A stretch of 64,000 nucleotides of DNA from FEB-25 sp963726315 (GTDB lineage Bacteria > Chloroflexota > Anaerolineae > Anaerolineales > UBA4823): NCBI GenBank assembly GCA_963726315.1, contig CAVSBZ010000001.1, positions 682,001-746,000 of the forward strand. The letters are read 5' to 3'. The notes below the pieces were generated by a model. That model saw only the letters and a list, made by a program, of their open reading frames with translations, was not told the origin of the DNA and ran no database searches. Positions 43,436-51,924 of this stretch are shown here, piece by piece. The first letter of the stretch is position 1. The number at the start of each line of letters is the position of its first letter. Made by a program: the position numbers and the translations under genes.

Positions 43436-44767
43436 TCAACCGGCAGCCTGGATTCCATCCATATAGGCTTTTATGGTTGGAACAGCAGTAAGTTTCTCAT
43501 AAAAAAAGTTATTCACCAGGTTGATGACCTCGGCTCTGGCTGCCTCAGCCGGAGCACTCAATGTCTGACCCGCATCCTGACGGCTCAAGGCGTCCCTCAG
43601 CCTTAGCAGCAGGCGTACGATCTCAGCCTCCTGGTCGCCTTCCAGAACGCGAATGACAGACATGATCAGCTGGTCAGCCTGGGCGATTGTCTGATCAAGA
43701 GTGATCCCTGACCCAGGTTTGAAAGCATCATCGATGGTACGGATCAATGACCACACCTGGTAGAGCATCGTGGTGGGCTCGTCGAACAGATCGCGCAGGA
43801 AGGCCGCGTCTTCGTAGCGCCCAGTCAGGCGAAAGATGTTATACATGCGTTTAGCGACCTTGCCATAATTAACATCCTTGGTGAGATATTTGCTCACTTC
43901 ATGTTCCAGCTGGCTGACGTACTCATCCAGTGCATCCGCCGAAACGTGTTTGGCAAGCTTGGAGAAAATGGGGATCGACTCGGCTTGCAGGTAAACTTCC
44001 TGGAAATAGGGGTCGAGGTAGCCATCCAAGGGGGTGATCGAGCCATCCGGGGCTTCCCAGGTAACGTCGAGCATATTGCTAGCATTGGAGAGCTCGCCTC
44101 GCACCGGGTCAGCAATCACCCAATCGAGCTTGCACCAGCCCGGGTCGCTTTCCACATCCTGCCACCTGACTATAACAGGCTTCCCATCCGGCTTCACTGC
44201 CTCGATCTGCCCTTTTTGTATCTCGTCTGGCAACCAGGAGACCGGTGACCCGCTGCGCATCAGCCGGTCGCCACGTAGCACATCGAAGGGATAACTACCA
44301 TACTTCACCTCTAATAACTGGTAGGAAGGACCCTTCAAGGTGCTGAGCGCTTTTTCGCGCAACACACGCGATATGATCTTGCAGGCTCCTTCCCGTGTGG
44401 GGCTGATGATGTTGACCCGCTCGAAGTAATCACAGTCACCAGGATAAGTCTGGATTTTTGATTGAGCAGAAGAGCCCGAGAGCGCCAGGGCGGTCTCGAC
44501 CACCCCCGGCTCGTCCGAGAATTCTACCAATCGCCCCACCTGGCGGTAATGTTCCAGTTGTTGCGGGCTGAAGTCTAGCATCACGATTTTATTGCCAAAG
44601 ACACCTGTAGCAGCATCGATCGATATATCCGTCGAGGACTTGATCGATATGATTGCGCTCATCCACTGCAATGCTTCAGCTTCGTCGAGCTCAATTCCCA
44701 GCCGGCGGGCAGACTCAACCAGGCGAGCCAGGTCGGCAGTGGGGGTAGGTTGGTTTTGTTCAGACAT
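43436..44767 (-). CDS. unknown protein with nucleotidyltransferase-like GSS...GDCD motif
   Basis: A 443-residue cytosolic protein I cannot place in a named family. Residues 98-116 read SGSSAQSKIQTYPGDCDYF, which resembles the G-S ... D-x-D metal site of polymerase-beta-type nucleotidyltransferases. An N-terminal helix region (about 10-40) precedes it, and a long alpha-helical C-terminal half (about 255-440) follows. It lies between a DnaQ-like exonuclease and a DUF3786 gene on one strand, all closely spaced. A nucleotide-transfer role is inference from the motif only. Confidence 0.55.
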   Translation of the reverse strand: MSEQNQPTPTADLARLVESARRLGIELDEAEALQWMSAIISIKSSTDISIDAATGVFGNKIVMLDFSPQQLEHYRQVGRLVEFSDEPGVVETALALSGSSAQSKIQTYPGDCDYFERVNIISPTREGACKIISRVLREKALSTLKGPSYQLLEVKYGSYPFDVLRGDRLMRSGSPVSWLPDEIQKGQIEAVKPDGKPVIVRWQDVESDPGWCKLDWVIADPVRGELSNASNMLDVTWEAPDGSITPLDGYLDPYFQEVYLQAESIPIFSKLAKHVSADALDEYVSQLEHEVSKYLTKDVNYGKVAKRMYNIFRLTGRYEDAAFLRDLFDEPTTMLYQVWSLIRTIDDAFKPGSGITLDQTIAQADQLIMSVIRVLEGDQEAEIVRLLLRLRDALSRQDAGQTLSAPAEAARAEVINLVNNFFYEKLTAVPTIKAYMDGIQAAG

Positions 44768-44794
44768 TGATGATTTTCTCCTGGGGAGTAAAGT

Positions 44795-45352
44795 TTAGCT
44801 GTGTGTTCCAGCGAGTATCTTTTTAAACAACACTGCCTGGTCGAGGGCATCTTGCAGCGCATGGTGGGTCAGATGGGTATCATCAGTTAATTGCGGGCTA
44901 ATAAAGCGCCATGAAGTCTGCGACCAGGTCACACCCGTTCGGCCCATGTAAAGGGCTTTAATATCCAGGGCTGCGTGGCCGAATGGGTTGTGTCCAAGGT
45001 AATGGATGAAGTAGTAATTGACGAACATCCAATCAAAGGGGGCGTTGAAAGCCACGAATACCGGCTGCTTATTGGGCGCAGACTGGATTGCCAACCATAG
45101 CTCGAAGCGCTGCATGGCGGTTGCGGGTGGGATCCCTTCTGCAGATAAACGGACGAGTGACAGCTGATGCACTTTAGCTGCCTCCGGGTTGGACTGATCG
45201 TTGACAGGCTGAAGTTCGATGTAGAAAGTGGACTGGGGTTCAATGACTGAACAGGCACCAATGGATAACAGCGAATAATCCGGGGGGACAGGTCCGGCTG
45301 TTTCTACGTCGACGCAGATATAAGCTTCACTTGAGTCTGGGGCTAGCATCAT
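44795..45352 (-). CDS. DnaQ-like 3'-5' exonuclease (DEDDh)
   Basis: A 185-residue single-domain exonuclease. YICVDVETAGP carries the first Asp and Glu, NAPFDWMF the second Asp, and HALQDALDQA the His and last Asp of the DEDDh active site. Likely degrades single-stranded RNA or DNA ends, as in RNase T/oligoribonuclease relatives. TATAAT ends 5 nt before the ATG, so the transcript is probably leaderless. Confidence 0.85.
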   Translation of the reverse strand: MMLAPDSSEAYICVDVETAGPVPPDYSLLSIGACSVIEPQSTFYIELQPVNDQSNPEAAKVHQLSLVRLSAEGIPPATAMQRFELWLAIQSAPNKQPVFVAFNAPFDWMFVNYYFIHYLGHNPFGHAALDIKALYMGRTGVTWSQTSWRFISPQLTDDTHLTHHALQDALDQAVLFKKILAGTHS

Positions 45353-45357
45353 CAGCG

Positions 45358-45363
45358 ATTATA
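45358..45363 (-). promoter_or_regulatory. leaderless -10 box of the exonuclease gene
   Basis: On the minus strand TATAAT lies 5 nt before the ATG at 45352, with no ribosome site between. Confidence 0.5.
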
Positions 45364-45373
45364 GCAGATGAAA

Positions 45374-46669
45374 TTAGCTAGCTGGTGTGCCGGCTACAAC
45401 TGGTTCGTCGCCGTTGTATTTGCGGATCTGCGGCCATCGTCGGGCGATCCAAATGGTGGCGATAATGCAGCCTATGCCCCCGCTGATGATAGCGAAAGGA
45501 ACCCCGAAAACCTGGGCAACAGCCCCGGCTTCCAATTCACCCAGCTGCGGTCCCCCCTGGAAGAAGATCTGGTTGACGCTGGTCATCCGTCCGCGGATGT
45601 AATCAGGGGTGGACAGCTGGCGGATGGTATTGCGGATAATCGTGCTGACCGTGTCGGCACCGCCCATAACGATCAATGCCAGCATGGTAATCACGAAGCT
45701 TTGCGAGAGCCCCAAAAAAATGGTGGAGACGCCGAATACCACCACTGCCATCAGGAACACTGCCCCCTGCCGTCGGATTTGGTGTACCTGTGAGATCACC
45801 ACTGCAGCGATCATCGCGCCAATAGCCTGGGCAGAGGATAACCATCCGTAAGCCACCGCTCCGACGTGCAAAATATCCACCGCGATAATAGGCATGAGCG
45901 TATTGGCGGATGCAAAGAAGGTAGCGAAGAAATCCAGGATCATGGTGGACAGGATGAGCGGTTGTTTCAAGATAAACTGTATCCCTTCAGCGATAGCTGA
46001 TATGCTGACTGCACCATTGCGGGCGGTGGCGTTTATCTTTTGTTCAACCGGACCCATTAAGACCAACGCCAGGATTACCGCCAGGAATGAGATTGCGTTG
46101 ATGATGTAAATATAAGGCAATCCCCCGACAGCAATAATGATCCCGCTCAATGCTGGTCCGGCGATCGAGCCAATCTGGTTAGCGAGGGAGGTCATGCTGA
46201 AGGCGTTGGGCAGGTCTTTTGCCGGCACCAGGTTGGGAACTAGGGCCTGGCGTGAGGGTCCGTCAAATGCCAGAGCTACGGCTTGCAGGGCGGTCAGCAG
46301 GTAGATGTGCCATAAATCGATCTTTCCGCTGAGGGTCAACCATCCCAGGATGAATGCCGTAGTTGCCATCCAAGATTGGGTGACGAACAAGATGCGGCGG
46401 CGGTTGAGCACATCGGCGACTGCACCCCCCAGTAGCGAAAATACAATTACCGGTAGGATACGCGCCAACCCCACTGCACCAAGGGCGATCGGCTGGTCGG
46501 TCAGCGTACGGATTTGCCAAAACAGCGCAGTGATCTGCATCTGCGAGCCGGCAATGGAAATCAATAGACCCAACCACAACAACAGGAAACGGCGGTGGCG
46601 CAGCGATGGTGGGATGTGCACCGGCAGTCGAATGTGGCGGCGTTGGGGCGGTGGCGGAATGGCAGTCAT
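45374..46669 (-). CDS. MFS transporter (EntS/MFS_3 type)
   Basis: A 431-residue, 12-helix transporter. RFLLLWLGLLISIAGSQMQI and LLGGAVADVLNRRRILFVTQ are typical of the MFS_3/enterobactin-exporter group. Probably an exporter of unknown substrate. It stands 80 bp from nadE on the same strand. Confidence 0.85.
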   Translation of the reverse strand: MTAIPPPPQRRHIRLPVHIPPSLRHRRFLLLWLGLLISIAGSQMQITALFWQIRTLTDQPIALGAVGLARILPVIVFSLLGGAVADVLNRRRILFVTQSWMATTAFILGWLTLSGKIDLWHIYLLTALQAVALAFDGPSRQALVPNLVPAKDLPNAFSMTSLANQIGSIAGPALSGIIIAVGGLPYIYIINAISFLAVILALVLMGPVEQKINATARNGAVSISAIAEGIQFILKQPLILSTMILDFFATFFASANTLMPIIAVDILHVGAVAYGWLSSAQAIGAMIAAVVISQVHQIRRQGAVFLMAVVVFGVSTIFLGLSQSFVITMLALIVMGGADTVSTIIRNTIRQLSTPDYIRGRMTSVNQIFFQGGPQLGELEAGAVAQVFGVPFAIISGGIGCIIATIWIARRWPQIRKYNGDEPVVAGTPAS

Positions 46670-46749
46670 AAATGGGTGAAGTTACCGGTGAGCTCCCGGT
46701 TAAATCGTATCAAACCGGGCAACGGCAGCGTCTTCAGTAAAACCTGGGA

Positions 46750-47583
46750 TCAAGTCCCCCAATCACGAAGGTACAAAAAATCATACCCCACTGTCCGGTT
46801 GGTGAGTTTGGCAACTGGTGGCATGAGTCGTTTGAACTGGTTACGGCGGACTTTTTCCATCACCAGCCTGACAAAGCTCTCGGCAAAACCTGCTTCCACG
46901 CATTCCTCAGGGCGGTAGCGTTGGTCAACAAGCAGGTAAAGTAGCTGGTCCACTTCATCATAGGTGAATCCCAGCTCACCTTCGTCGGTCTGCCCGAGCC
47001 ACAGATCAGCTGTGGGCGGTTTATCCAGGATCACCTGGGGGACGCCGACTGCTTTTGCCAGCTGGCGTACCTGGGTTTTGTACAGGTCACCGAGCGGGTT
47101 GATGGCGCAAGCCGAATCACCATACAACGTGGTATAACCCAGCAGGATTTCAGTCTTATTTCCGGTACCAACTGGTAGGGCTTTAAATGCCTGGGATTGG
47201 TCATATAAGACGATCATGCGCATACGTGCCATGATGTTGCCCTGCCTTACACGATCCATATCCGGATAAAGGTCGATCAACCCGTCTGCCATGGCAGTGA
47301 TCTGGATGGTAAGGGATTTTACTCCCAGTGCATCGATAACCAATTTAGCATGGTCCGCCGAATCAGGAGTGGAGGTTTTATACGGCAAGCGCAATGCCAG
47401 TACATTCTCAGCGCCCATCGCTTCGGCAGCCAGGTAGCAGGAGAGCGCTGAATCGAGCCCTCCGGATAAGTTCAGGATGGCGTGTGAGAACCCTGCCCGG
47501 GTAATCTCAGTGTGTATAAAACCGGTCAGTATCTGGCGGGTGATATCCGTATTTATGGTTAGGTCTACCTTATGCTGATCCAT
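46750..47583 (-). CDS. nadE: NAD synthetase, synthetase domain only
   Basis: A 277-residue ATP-pyrophosphatase-type enzyme making NAD from nicotinate adenine dinucleotide. NLSGGLDSALSCYLAAEAMG is the P-loop, and PVGTGNKTEILLGYTTLYGD and PPTADLWLGQTDEGELGF are the substrate loops. It lacks the nitrilase domain of glutamine-dependent enzymes, but the next gene upstream encodes such a domain, so the two may work as subunits. Confidence 0.93.
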   Translation of the reverse strand: MDQHKVDLTINTDITRQILTGFIHTEITRAGFSHAILNLSGGLDSALSCYLAAEAMGAENVLALRLPYKTSTPDSADHAKLVIDALGVKSLTIQITAMADGLIDLYPDMDRVRQGNIMARMRMIVLYDQSQAFKALPVGTGNKTEILLGYTTLYGDSACAINPLGDLYKTQVRQLAKAVGVPQVILDKPPTADLWLGQTDEGELGFTYDEVDQLLYLLVDQRYRPEECVEAGFAESFVRLVMEKVRRNQFKRLMPPVAKLTNRTVGYDFLYLRDWGT

Positions 47584-47658
47584 AGCCCTCTATTATTCGA
47601 GCGAAAAAATTAATCATCTTATTATACATCTTCAAGCGGATGGCATTATTTACAGCAA

Positions 47659-48522
47659 TTACACCCGCTCATCCCTTGAAATCCGCTGGATTTCGCGCAT
47701 GGTCAGGGCAGTCCGCTCATCACGCAGCAACGGCAGGCGGGCGCGCGTGCGGTGCAGCTGATTCAAGTCTATTTCTGAAACCATGAGTGCTTCAGCATGA
47801 TAGGGGCATTGTGTAATGAGCGTACCATTCGGGTCATAGATGGTGGAACCTCCCCAAAAGTTCAACCCATCTTCGAACCCTGATCGATTCGCATGCACCA
47901 CGAACGAGGTGAACAGGCTGGCGTAGGCACGGTTGATGTCCTCCACCCAGCGTGCCGAGTCAAGCACGGGTTGCTTGCCCAGGCCCCGCCCCGGCGATGC
48001 GGAGGTTAGCAGAAAGATATCAGCACCATCCAACCATAGCAGGTAAGGGGGGGAGGCATGCCAGAAATCTTCGCAGATCAGAATACCCACCCGCCCGAAC
48101 CTGGTATCGAAAGCGCGGATCGAATCACCCCAGGCGAAGAATCGGCCTTCATCAAACAACCCATAGGTAGGTAAATATGCCTTATGGTGGACATGCACTA
48201 CTTTCCCTCCAGATAGATACGCCGCGGCGATATAAAATCGGTGTCGGGTGTCCGCATCTACAAAACCGACGATCACATCCATCTTTTGGCTCGCTTCGAG
48301 CAACGGCTTGAAAACTGGGTCATCAACTGTTGCTTCGTGAGCAACAGTGGGAACAAGGTCCTGCAGGCAGTATCCGGTCAGCGATAATTCGGGGAACACA
48401 ATCAGGTCGGTGCCAGAATTTGCAGCCTGCTGGATCAAATCCAGATGTTTTTCAAGGTTGGCGTTTACATCACCCAGGCGGGTGCTGATTTGCGCCAGTG
48501 CAATCTTGACTTTCATAGTCAC
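47659..48522 (-). CDS. nitrilase-fold amidase, glutaminase-like partner of NAD synthetase
   Basis: A 287-residue carbon-nitrogen hydrolase with the Glu-Lys-Cys triad: Glu in VFPELSLTGYCLQDL, Lys in HHKAYLPTYGLFDEGRFF, Cys in ILICEDFWHA. TGYxxxDL, LPxYGxFDExRxF and CEDxW are features of the glutaminase domain of NAD synthetase, not of general amidases. It lies 75 bp upstream of nadE, so it probably hands ammonia from glutamine to NadE. GGAGG precedes the ATG. Confidence 0.87.
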   Translation of the reverse strand: MTMKVKIALAQISTRLGDVNANLEKHLDLIQQAANSGTDLIVFPELSLTGYCLQDLVPTVAHEATVDDPVFKPLLEASQKMDVIVGFVDADTRHRFYIAAAYLSGGKVVHVHHKAYLPTYGLFDEGRFFAWGDSIRAFDTRFGRVGILICEDFWHASPPYLLWLDGADIFLLTSASPGRGLGKQPVLDSARWVEDINRAYASLFTSFVVHANRSGFEDGLNFWGGSTIYDPNGTLITQCPYHAEALMVSEIDLNQLHRTRARLPLLRDERTALTMREIQRISRDERV

Positions 48523-48575
48523 CTCCCCAGCTTATTGATATGATATCTGGGGCAAAATTCTCCCTGTAGGAGCTG

Positions 48576-49289
48576 TTATTTCTTCAATTTCCAATAGAGT
48601 AATAATACCACCAGTGATAATGCGGAGAACAGCATCAAACCCGCTGCACCCCAGGCTTCCAGGCGCAGACCTTTCCAGATGGGGGTTGGATCGGCGCGCA
48701 GATAAGACAGGCCGAACAATACCGCCGATAAGGCGAATAACCCCAGTACAGCACCGCTGCCTCTAACAGGAAGGCGACGTCCTTGCCAATCCAATAACCA
48801 TATCAGCAGCAGTGTCACCACTGCGCCTACCAGCTGCACCGGAACCCGATTTACGACTACTCCCCACTCATCACCGGAGGGGAGCGCCCACCATGCATTC
48901 GATGCAGCACCATAGCTGCAGCTATCCAGCCAACATCCCATCCATGCTGCCACCGTCAAGGTACCGGCAAGGGGCAGCAGCGCATCGGCGAGCGTGCCCA
49001 AGGGCATTCGCCATAACCAGGCCAGGATAAGTATCGCCAACACACCACCTACCAGTGCGCCGATACCTGAAAACCCGCCCTTCCACACCATGAAAATCTC
49101 TCCCTGATGGATGGCATAGTAATTTAAATTAACCGCTACACTTAACGCCCGTCCACCCACCAAGGCTCCAACAAGCACCAATACCCCAGCATCTACGTAG
49201 CGGGTGCGTTCTTTTTGGGGTGCCCGCCAGCTCACCAGCAACAAGCCCGCAAATGCACCCACACCAAGCAGAATTGAGAATAACTGCAT
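48576..49289 (-). CDS. prolipoprotein diacylglyceryl transferase-like membrane protein
   Basis: A 237-residue protein with about seven membrane helices. GALVGGRALSVAVNLNYYAI, GGFSGIGALVGGVLAIL and AWMGCWLDSCSYG follow the Lgt pattern, but the signature Arg-rich Lgt loop is weak. It may be a true Lgt or a divergent paralogue; the window has several lipoproteins that need such an enzyme. Confidence 0.65.
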   Translation of the reverse strand: MQLFSILLGVGAFAGLLLVSWRAPQKERTRYVDAGVLVLVGALVGGRALSVAVNLNYYAIHQGEIFMVWKGGFSGIGALVGGVLAILILAWLWRMPLGTLADALLPLAGTLTVAAWMGCWLDSCSYGAASNAWWALPSGDEWGVVVNRVPVQLVGAVVTLLLIWLLDWQGRRLPVRGSGAVLGLFALSAVLFGLSYLRADPTPIWKGLRLEAWGAAGLMLFSALSLVVLLLYWKLKK

Positions 49290-49412
49290 GGCTTAATCAT
49301 ACCAAATCCTATGATTCTCTCAGCCTGGCATATGCGAATTGATGGATAATAGTATGAAAGAGGCGATAAACTAATCTGATGTATAATCAAATCGCTTCGG
49401 GAGGGTTCGAGT

Positions 49413-50021
49413 ATGGAACTATTGACTAATCCTAATGTCGCCTATTTAATCTTAGTGGTGGGGATAATGCTGACAGTTATGGCGCTCTTTGCGCCTGGTA
49501 CCGGCATCCTGGAGATCAGTGCCTTATTTACCTTACTCCTGGCGGGGTGGGAGATGACCCAGCTGCCGATAAACTTGTGGGCATTAGTGCTACTGGTTCT
49601 GGGTGTCATTCCATTTATTTTTGCAGTCCGTAAGTCGCATAATATTTCCTACCTGGTAGTCGCTTTGATCGCCTTCGTCATTGGGTCCGCTTACCTGTTC
49701 CAAGGCGAAACCTGGTGGCAGCCGGGGGTGAACATATTCCTGGCGATCGTTGTTTCGGCTCTGGCGAGCGGGTTCATCTGGTTTGCTGCCACCAAGGTGC
49801 TCGAATCTGAAAAAATGAAGCCGCGCATGGACCTGGGGAAGATCATCGGTGAAACCGGTGAAGCCAAGACCGATATCCATGATGAAGGCTCGGTGCAGAT
49901 CGGGTCAGAGTTGTGGAGTGCGCGCAGCAATGTCCAAATTTATGAAGGTAGCCAGGTGCGCGTGATTAAACGCGAAGGATTCATCCTGGAGGTGGAACCT
50001 ATTCCCACAAAAGAAGAATAA
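49413..50021 (+). CDS. NfeD-like membrane protein
   Basis: A 202-residue protein with four N-terminal membrane helices (about 8-130) and a C-terminal OB-fold domain (GKIIGETGEAKTDIHDEGSV ... VIKREGFILEVEPI), the NfeD layout. NfeD proteins pair with stomatin-like proteins to organise membrane domains. The slipin gene follows 52 bp on. GGGAGGG precedes the ATG, and TATAAT lies about 32 bp upstream of it. Confidence 0.85.
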   Translation: MELLTNPNVAYLILVVGIMLTVMALFAPGTGILEISALFTLLLAGWEMTQLPINLWALVLLVLGVIPFIFAVRKSHNISYLVVALIAFVIGSAYLFQGETWWQPGVNIFLAIVVSALASGFIWFAATKVLESEKMKPRMDLGKIIGETGEAKTDIHDEGSVQIGSELWSARSNVQIYEGSQVRVIKREGFILEVEPIPTKEE

Positions 50022-50073
50022 TCTAGTGATTAGCGCATCATATCCATTTTCACACATTGTGAGGAGGTAAGGT

Positions 50074-50985
50074 ATGGGTACTACTAGCATTATTGCTCTG
50101 TGCCTGGTTGGAGGTGCCCTCGTTTTGGCGATTATCCTTCTTGCCAGCGCCATCCGGATCGTCAATGAGTACGCGCGCCTGGTCGTCTTTCGCCTGGGGC
50201 GCTGCATTGGCTCAAAAGGTCCGGGAATTGTATTGCTGATCCCGATCGTCGATCGTGGTGTGTCGGTGGACCTGCGTGAGCAGGTGCGGGAGATCCCCCA
50301 CCAGACCTCGATCACCAAGGATAATGCCCCCATCAGCATCGACTTCCTGTGGTATTACAAGGTATTAAATCCGATGGAAAGTGTGCTGCAAGTGGGCAAC
50401 TTCGAAGCGGCTGCCCAGGGCATGGCCACCACCACTCTACGTGCGGTCATCGGTGGGATCATGCTGGACGAGGTGCTGTCTGAACGTGAGCACATCAACA
50501 ACATGCTGCGCACTCGCCTGGACGAAGTGACAGAGCGCTGGGGTGTCAAAGTGACCAACGTGGAAATCCGCGAGATCATCCCGCCACGCGAGGTGCAGGA
50601 CGCGATGAACCGGCAGATGTCGGCTGAGCGTATCCGCCGCGCCGTGGTGACCGAATCCACCGGCACGCGTGAAGCGGCGATCAATGTGGCAGACGGCGAG
50701 AAGCAGAGCAACATCCTGCGGGCAGAAGGTCAGAAGCAGAGTAACATCCTGGTGGCAGAAGGCGAACGCCAGTCGCAGATCTTACGGGCGGAGGGCTTCT
50801 CCATCGCCCTGGACAAGATCTTCTCCATCGCACAAACCATTGACCAGAAGACGATGACCCTGCAGTACTTCGAAGCACTCAAGTCAATCGGTGCGGGTGC
50901 TTCCACAAAGTATATTTTCCCGCTGGAATTCACCAGCATGATCTCGAACTTTATGAAGGGCGACGCAAAGACCGACGCGAAGTAG
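50074..50985 (+). CDS. slipin / SPFH (band 7) stomatin-like protein
   Basis: A 303-residue protein with an N-terminal membrane helix, an SPFH domain (EYARLVVFRLGRCIGSKGPG onward) and a C-terminal coiled coil rich in repeated RAEGQKQSNIL/VAEGERQSQIL units. It should oligomerise at the inner face of the membrane with the NfeD-like partner encoded upstream. A terminator follows. Confidence 0.92.
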   Translation: MGTTSIIALCLVGGALVLAIILLASAIRIVNEYARLVVFRLGRCIGSKGPGIVLLIPIVDRGVSVDLREQVREIPHQTSITKDNAPISIDFLWYYKVLNPMESVLQVGNFEAAAQGMATTTLRAVIGGIMLDEVLSEREHINNMLRTRLDEVTERWGVKVTNVEIREIIPPREVQDAMNRQMSAERIRRAVVTESTGTREAAINVADGEKQSNILRAEGQKQSNILVAEGERQSQILRAEGFSIALDKIFSIAQTIDQKTMTLQYFEALKSIGAGASTKYIFPLEFTSMISNFMKGDAKTDAK

Positions 50986-51003
50986 ACCGTATCAAAATCC
51001 CAT

Positions 51004-51050
51004 CGCAATACGGAGTACATAAATTAAGTATTCCGTATTGCGAATTTTTT
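51004..51050 (+). terminator. rho-independent terminator after the slipin gene
   Basis: A 15-bp stem with one wobble (51004-51018 with 51028-51042), 9-nt AT loop and a T run. Confidence 0.88.
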
Positions 51051-51086
51051 AACACGAGATGAGCGATATTTATTAGCGGTAACCTG

Positions 51087-51557
51087 ATGAACAGCATCGT
51101 CCAAGCCCAATCTAATACTGGTGTGGCCATCGAGCATGCCTCCTTGCATGACCTGGGTGCCCTGCGCCGCCTGGAACAGATTTGCTTTCCCAAGGATGCC
51201 TGGCCGCTGTTGGATTTGGTCAGTGTGCTGACCTTCCGCGGGGTGATCCGGCTGAAGGCAGTGAGTGAGATGAAGATGATCGGGTTTATCGCCGCTGACG
51301 TGCGCAGGATGGAAGGCGTAGCATGGATCTCTACGGTGGGGGTGCTGCCCGAGTACCGCGGATGTGGGGTGGGTAGAAGCCTGATGAATGCGTGCGAAGC
51401 GCAGATCCCGGTGGACAGGATCCGGCTGTGCGTCAGACCGTCCAATGAGGTAGCCATCCGGTTATACGAGAAGCTGGGGTATACCCAGATTGGGGAGTGG
51501 ACCAAGTATTATACCGACGGCGAATCAGCGCTGGTGATGGAGAAAACGAAGCTTTGA
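51087..51557 (+). CDS. GNAT family acetyltransferase (RimI-like)
   Basis: A 156-residue N-acetyltransferase. VAWISTVGVLPEYRGCGVGRSLMN carries the acetyl-CoA pyrophosphate-binding V-x4-R-x-x-G-x-G/A, and NEVAIRLYEKLGY is motif B. Possibly a protein N-terminal acetylase of RimI type; the substrate is not certain. Confidence 0.85.
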   Translation: MNSIVQAQSNTGVAIEHASLHDLGALRRLEQICFPKDAWPLLDLVSVLTFRGVIRLKAVSEMKMIGFIAADVRRMEGVAWISTVGVLPEYRGCGVGRSLMNACEAQIPVDRIRLCVRPSNEVAIRLYEKLGYTQIGEWTKYYTDGESALVMEKTKL

Positions 51558-51635
51558 GCGGGGAGGGGATAGCAATTTACCGCAGAGATCGCAGTGAGCG
51601 CAGAGATTATTTCGATTAGTAACCGCTTCCAAGTC

Positions 51636-51704
51636 CAGTGGGGGGCAGGTCCCCTCCAGGTGCAGTGGGGGGCAGGCCCCCTCCAGGTGCAGTGGGGGGC
51701 AGGC
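51636..51704. repeat. 27-bp tandem G/C-rich repeat, 2.6 units
   Basis: CAGTGGGGGGCAGG begins at 51636, 51663 and 51690, a period of exactly 27 bp, with CCCCTCCAGG between. Each CCCC/GGGG pair can fold into a hairpin and the G6 runs could support quadruplex DNA. Single relatives (CCCCCTCCAAG...CAGTGGGGG) lie near 57795 and 58548. Confidence 0.75.
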
Positions 51705-51872
51705 AGATAAACACCGATAGACACTGATAAAGAAAAATAATTGTAACAAGTATTAATATTTATTTGTAATAATAGAAATATATTTACAGCTTTATTATTG
51801 AATTTATCTTATTTTATCTGTGTTTATCTGCGTTCATCTGTGGTAGATTTTTTCTGCGTCTATCTGCGGTTA
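51703..51872. repeat. inverted and helically phased ATCTG repeats
   Basis: GCAGATAAACACCGATA at 51704-51720 is the inverse of TTATCTGTGTTTATCTGC at about 51812-51829. The right side continues with TTCATCTGTGG and CTATCTGCGG, spaced about 10-12 bp. It encloses an AT-rich core. It looks like a small non-coding repeat element. Confidence 0.5.
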
Positions 51873-51912
51873 TGTATTTTTCACTGCGGATGAGACAGGA
51901 TAGATATTGGGC

Positions 51913-51918
51913 TATAAT
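51913..51918 (+). promoter_or_regulatory. leaderless -10 box of the RNase D gene
   Basis: TATAAT ends 6 nt before the ATG at 51925 and there is no room for a ribosome site. Confidence 0.55.
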
Positions 51919-51924
51919 TAGCGC

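Larger units (their letters stand above)
51558..51924. other. repeat-filled intergenic stretch
   Basis: No gene. It holds GCAGAGA-type words near 51580-51610, the 27-bp tandem repeat at 51636-51704, and the inverted and phased ATCTG repeats at 51703-51872. Confidence 0.55.

Noticed and set aside
51509..51749. Minus-strand frames with repeated APHCTWRGP peptide
   Set aside because: The peptide repeat is only the 27-bp DNA repeat read in frame; no start or conservation argument supports a gene.
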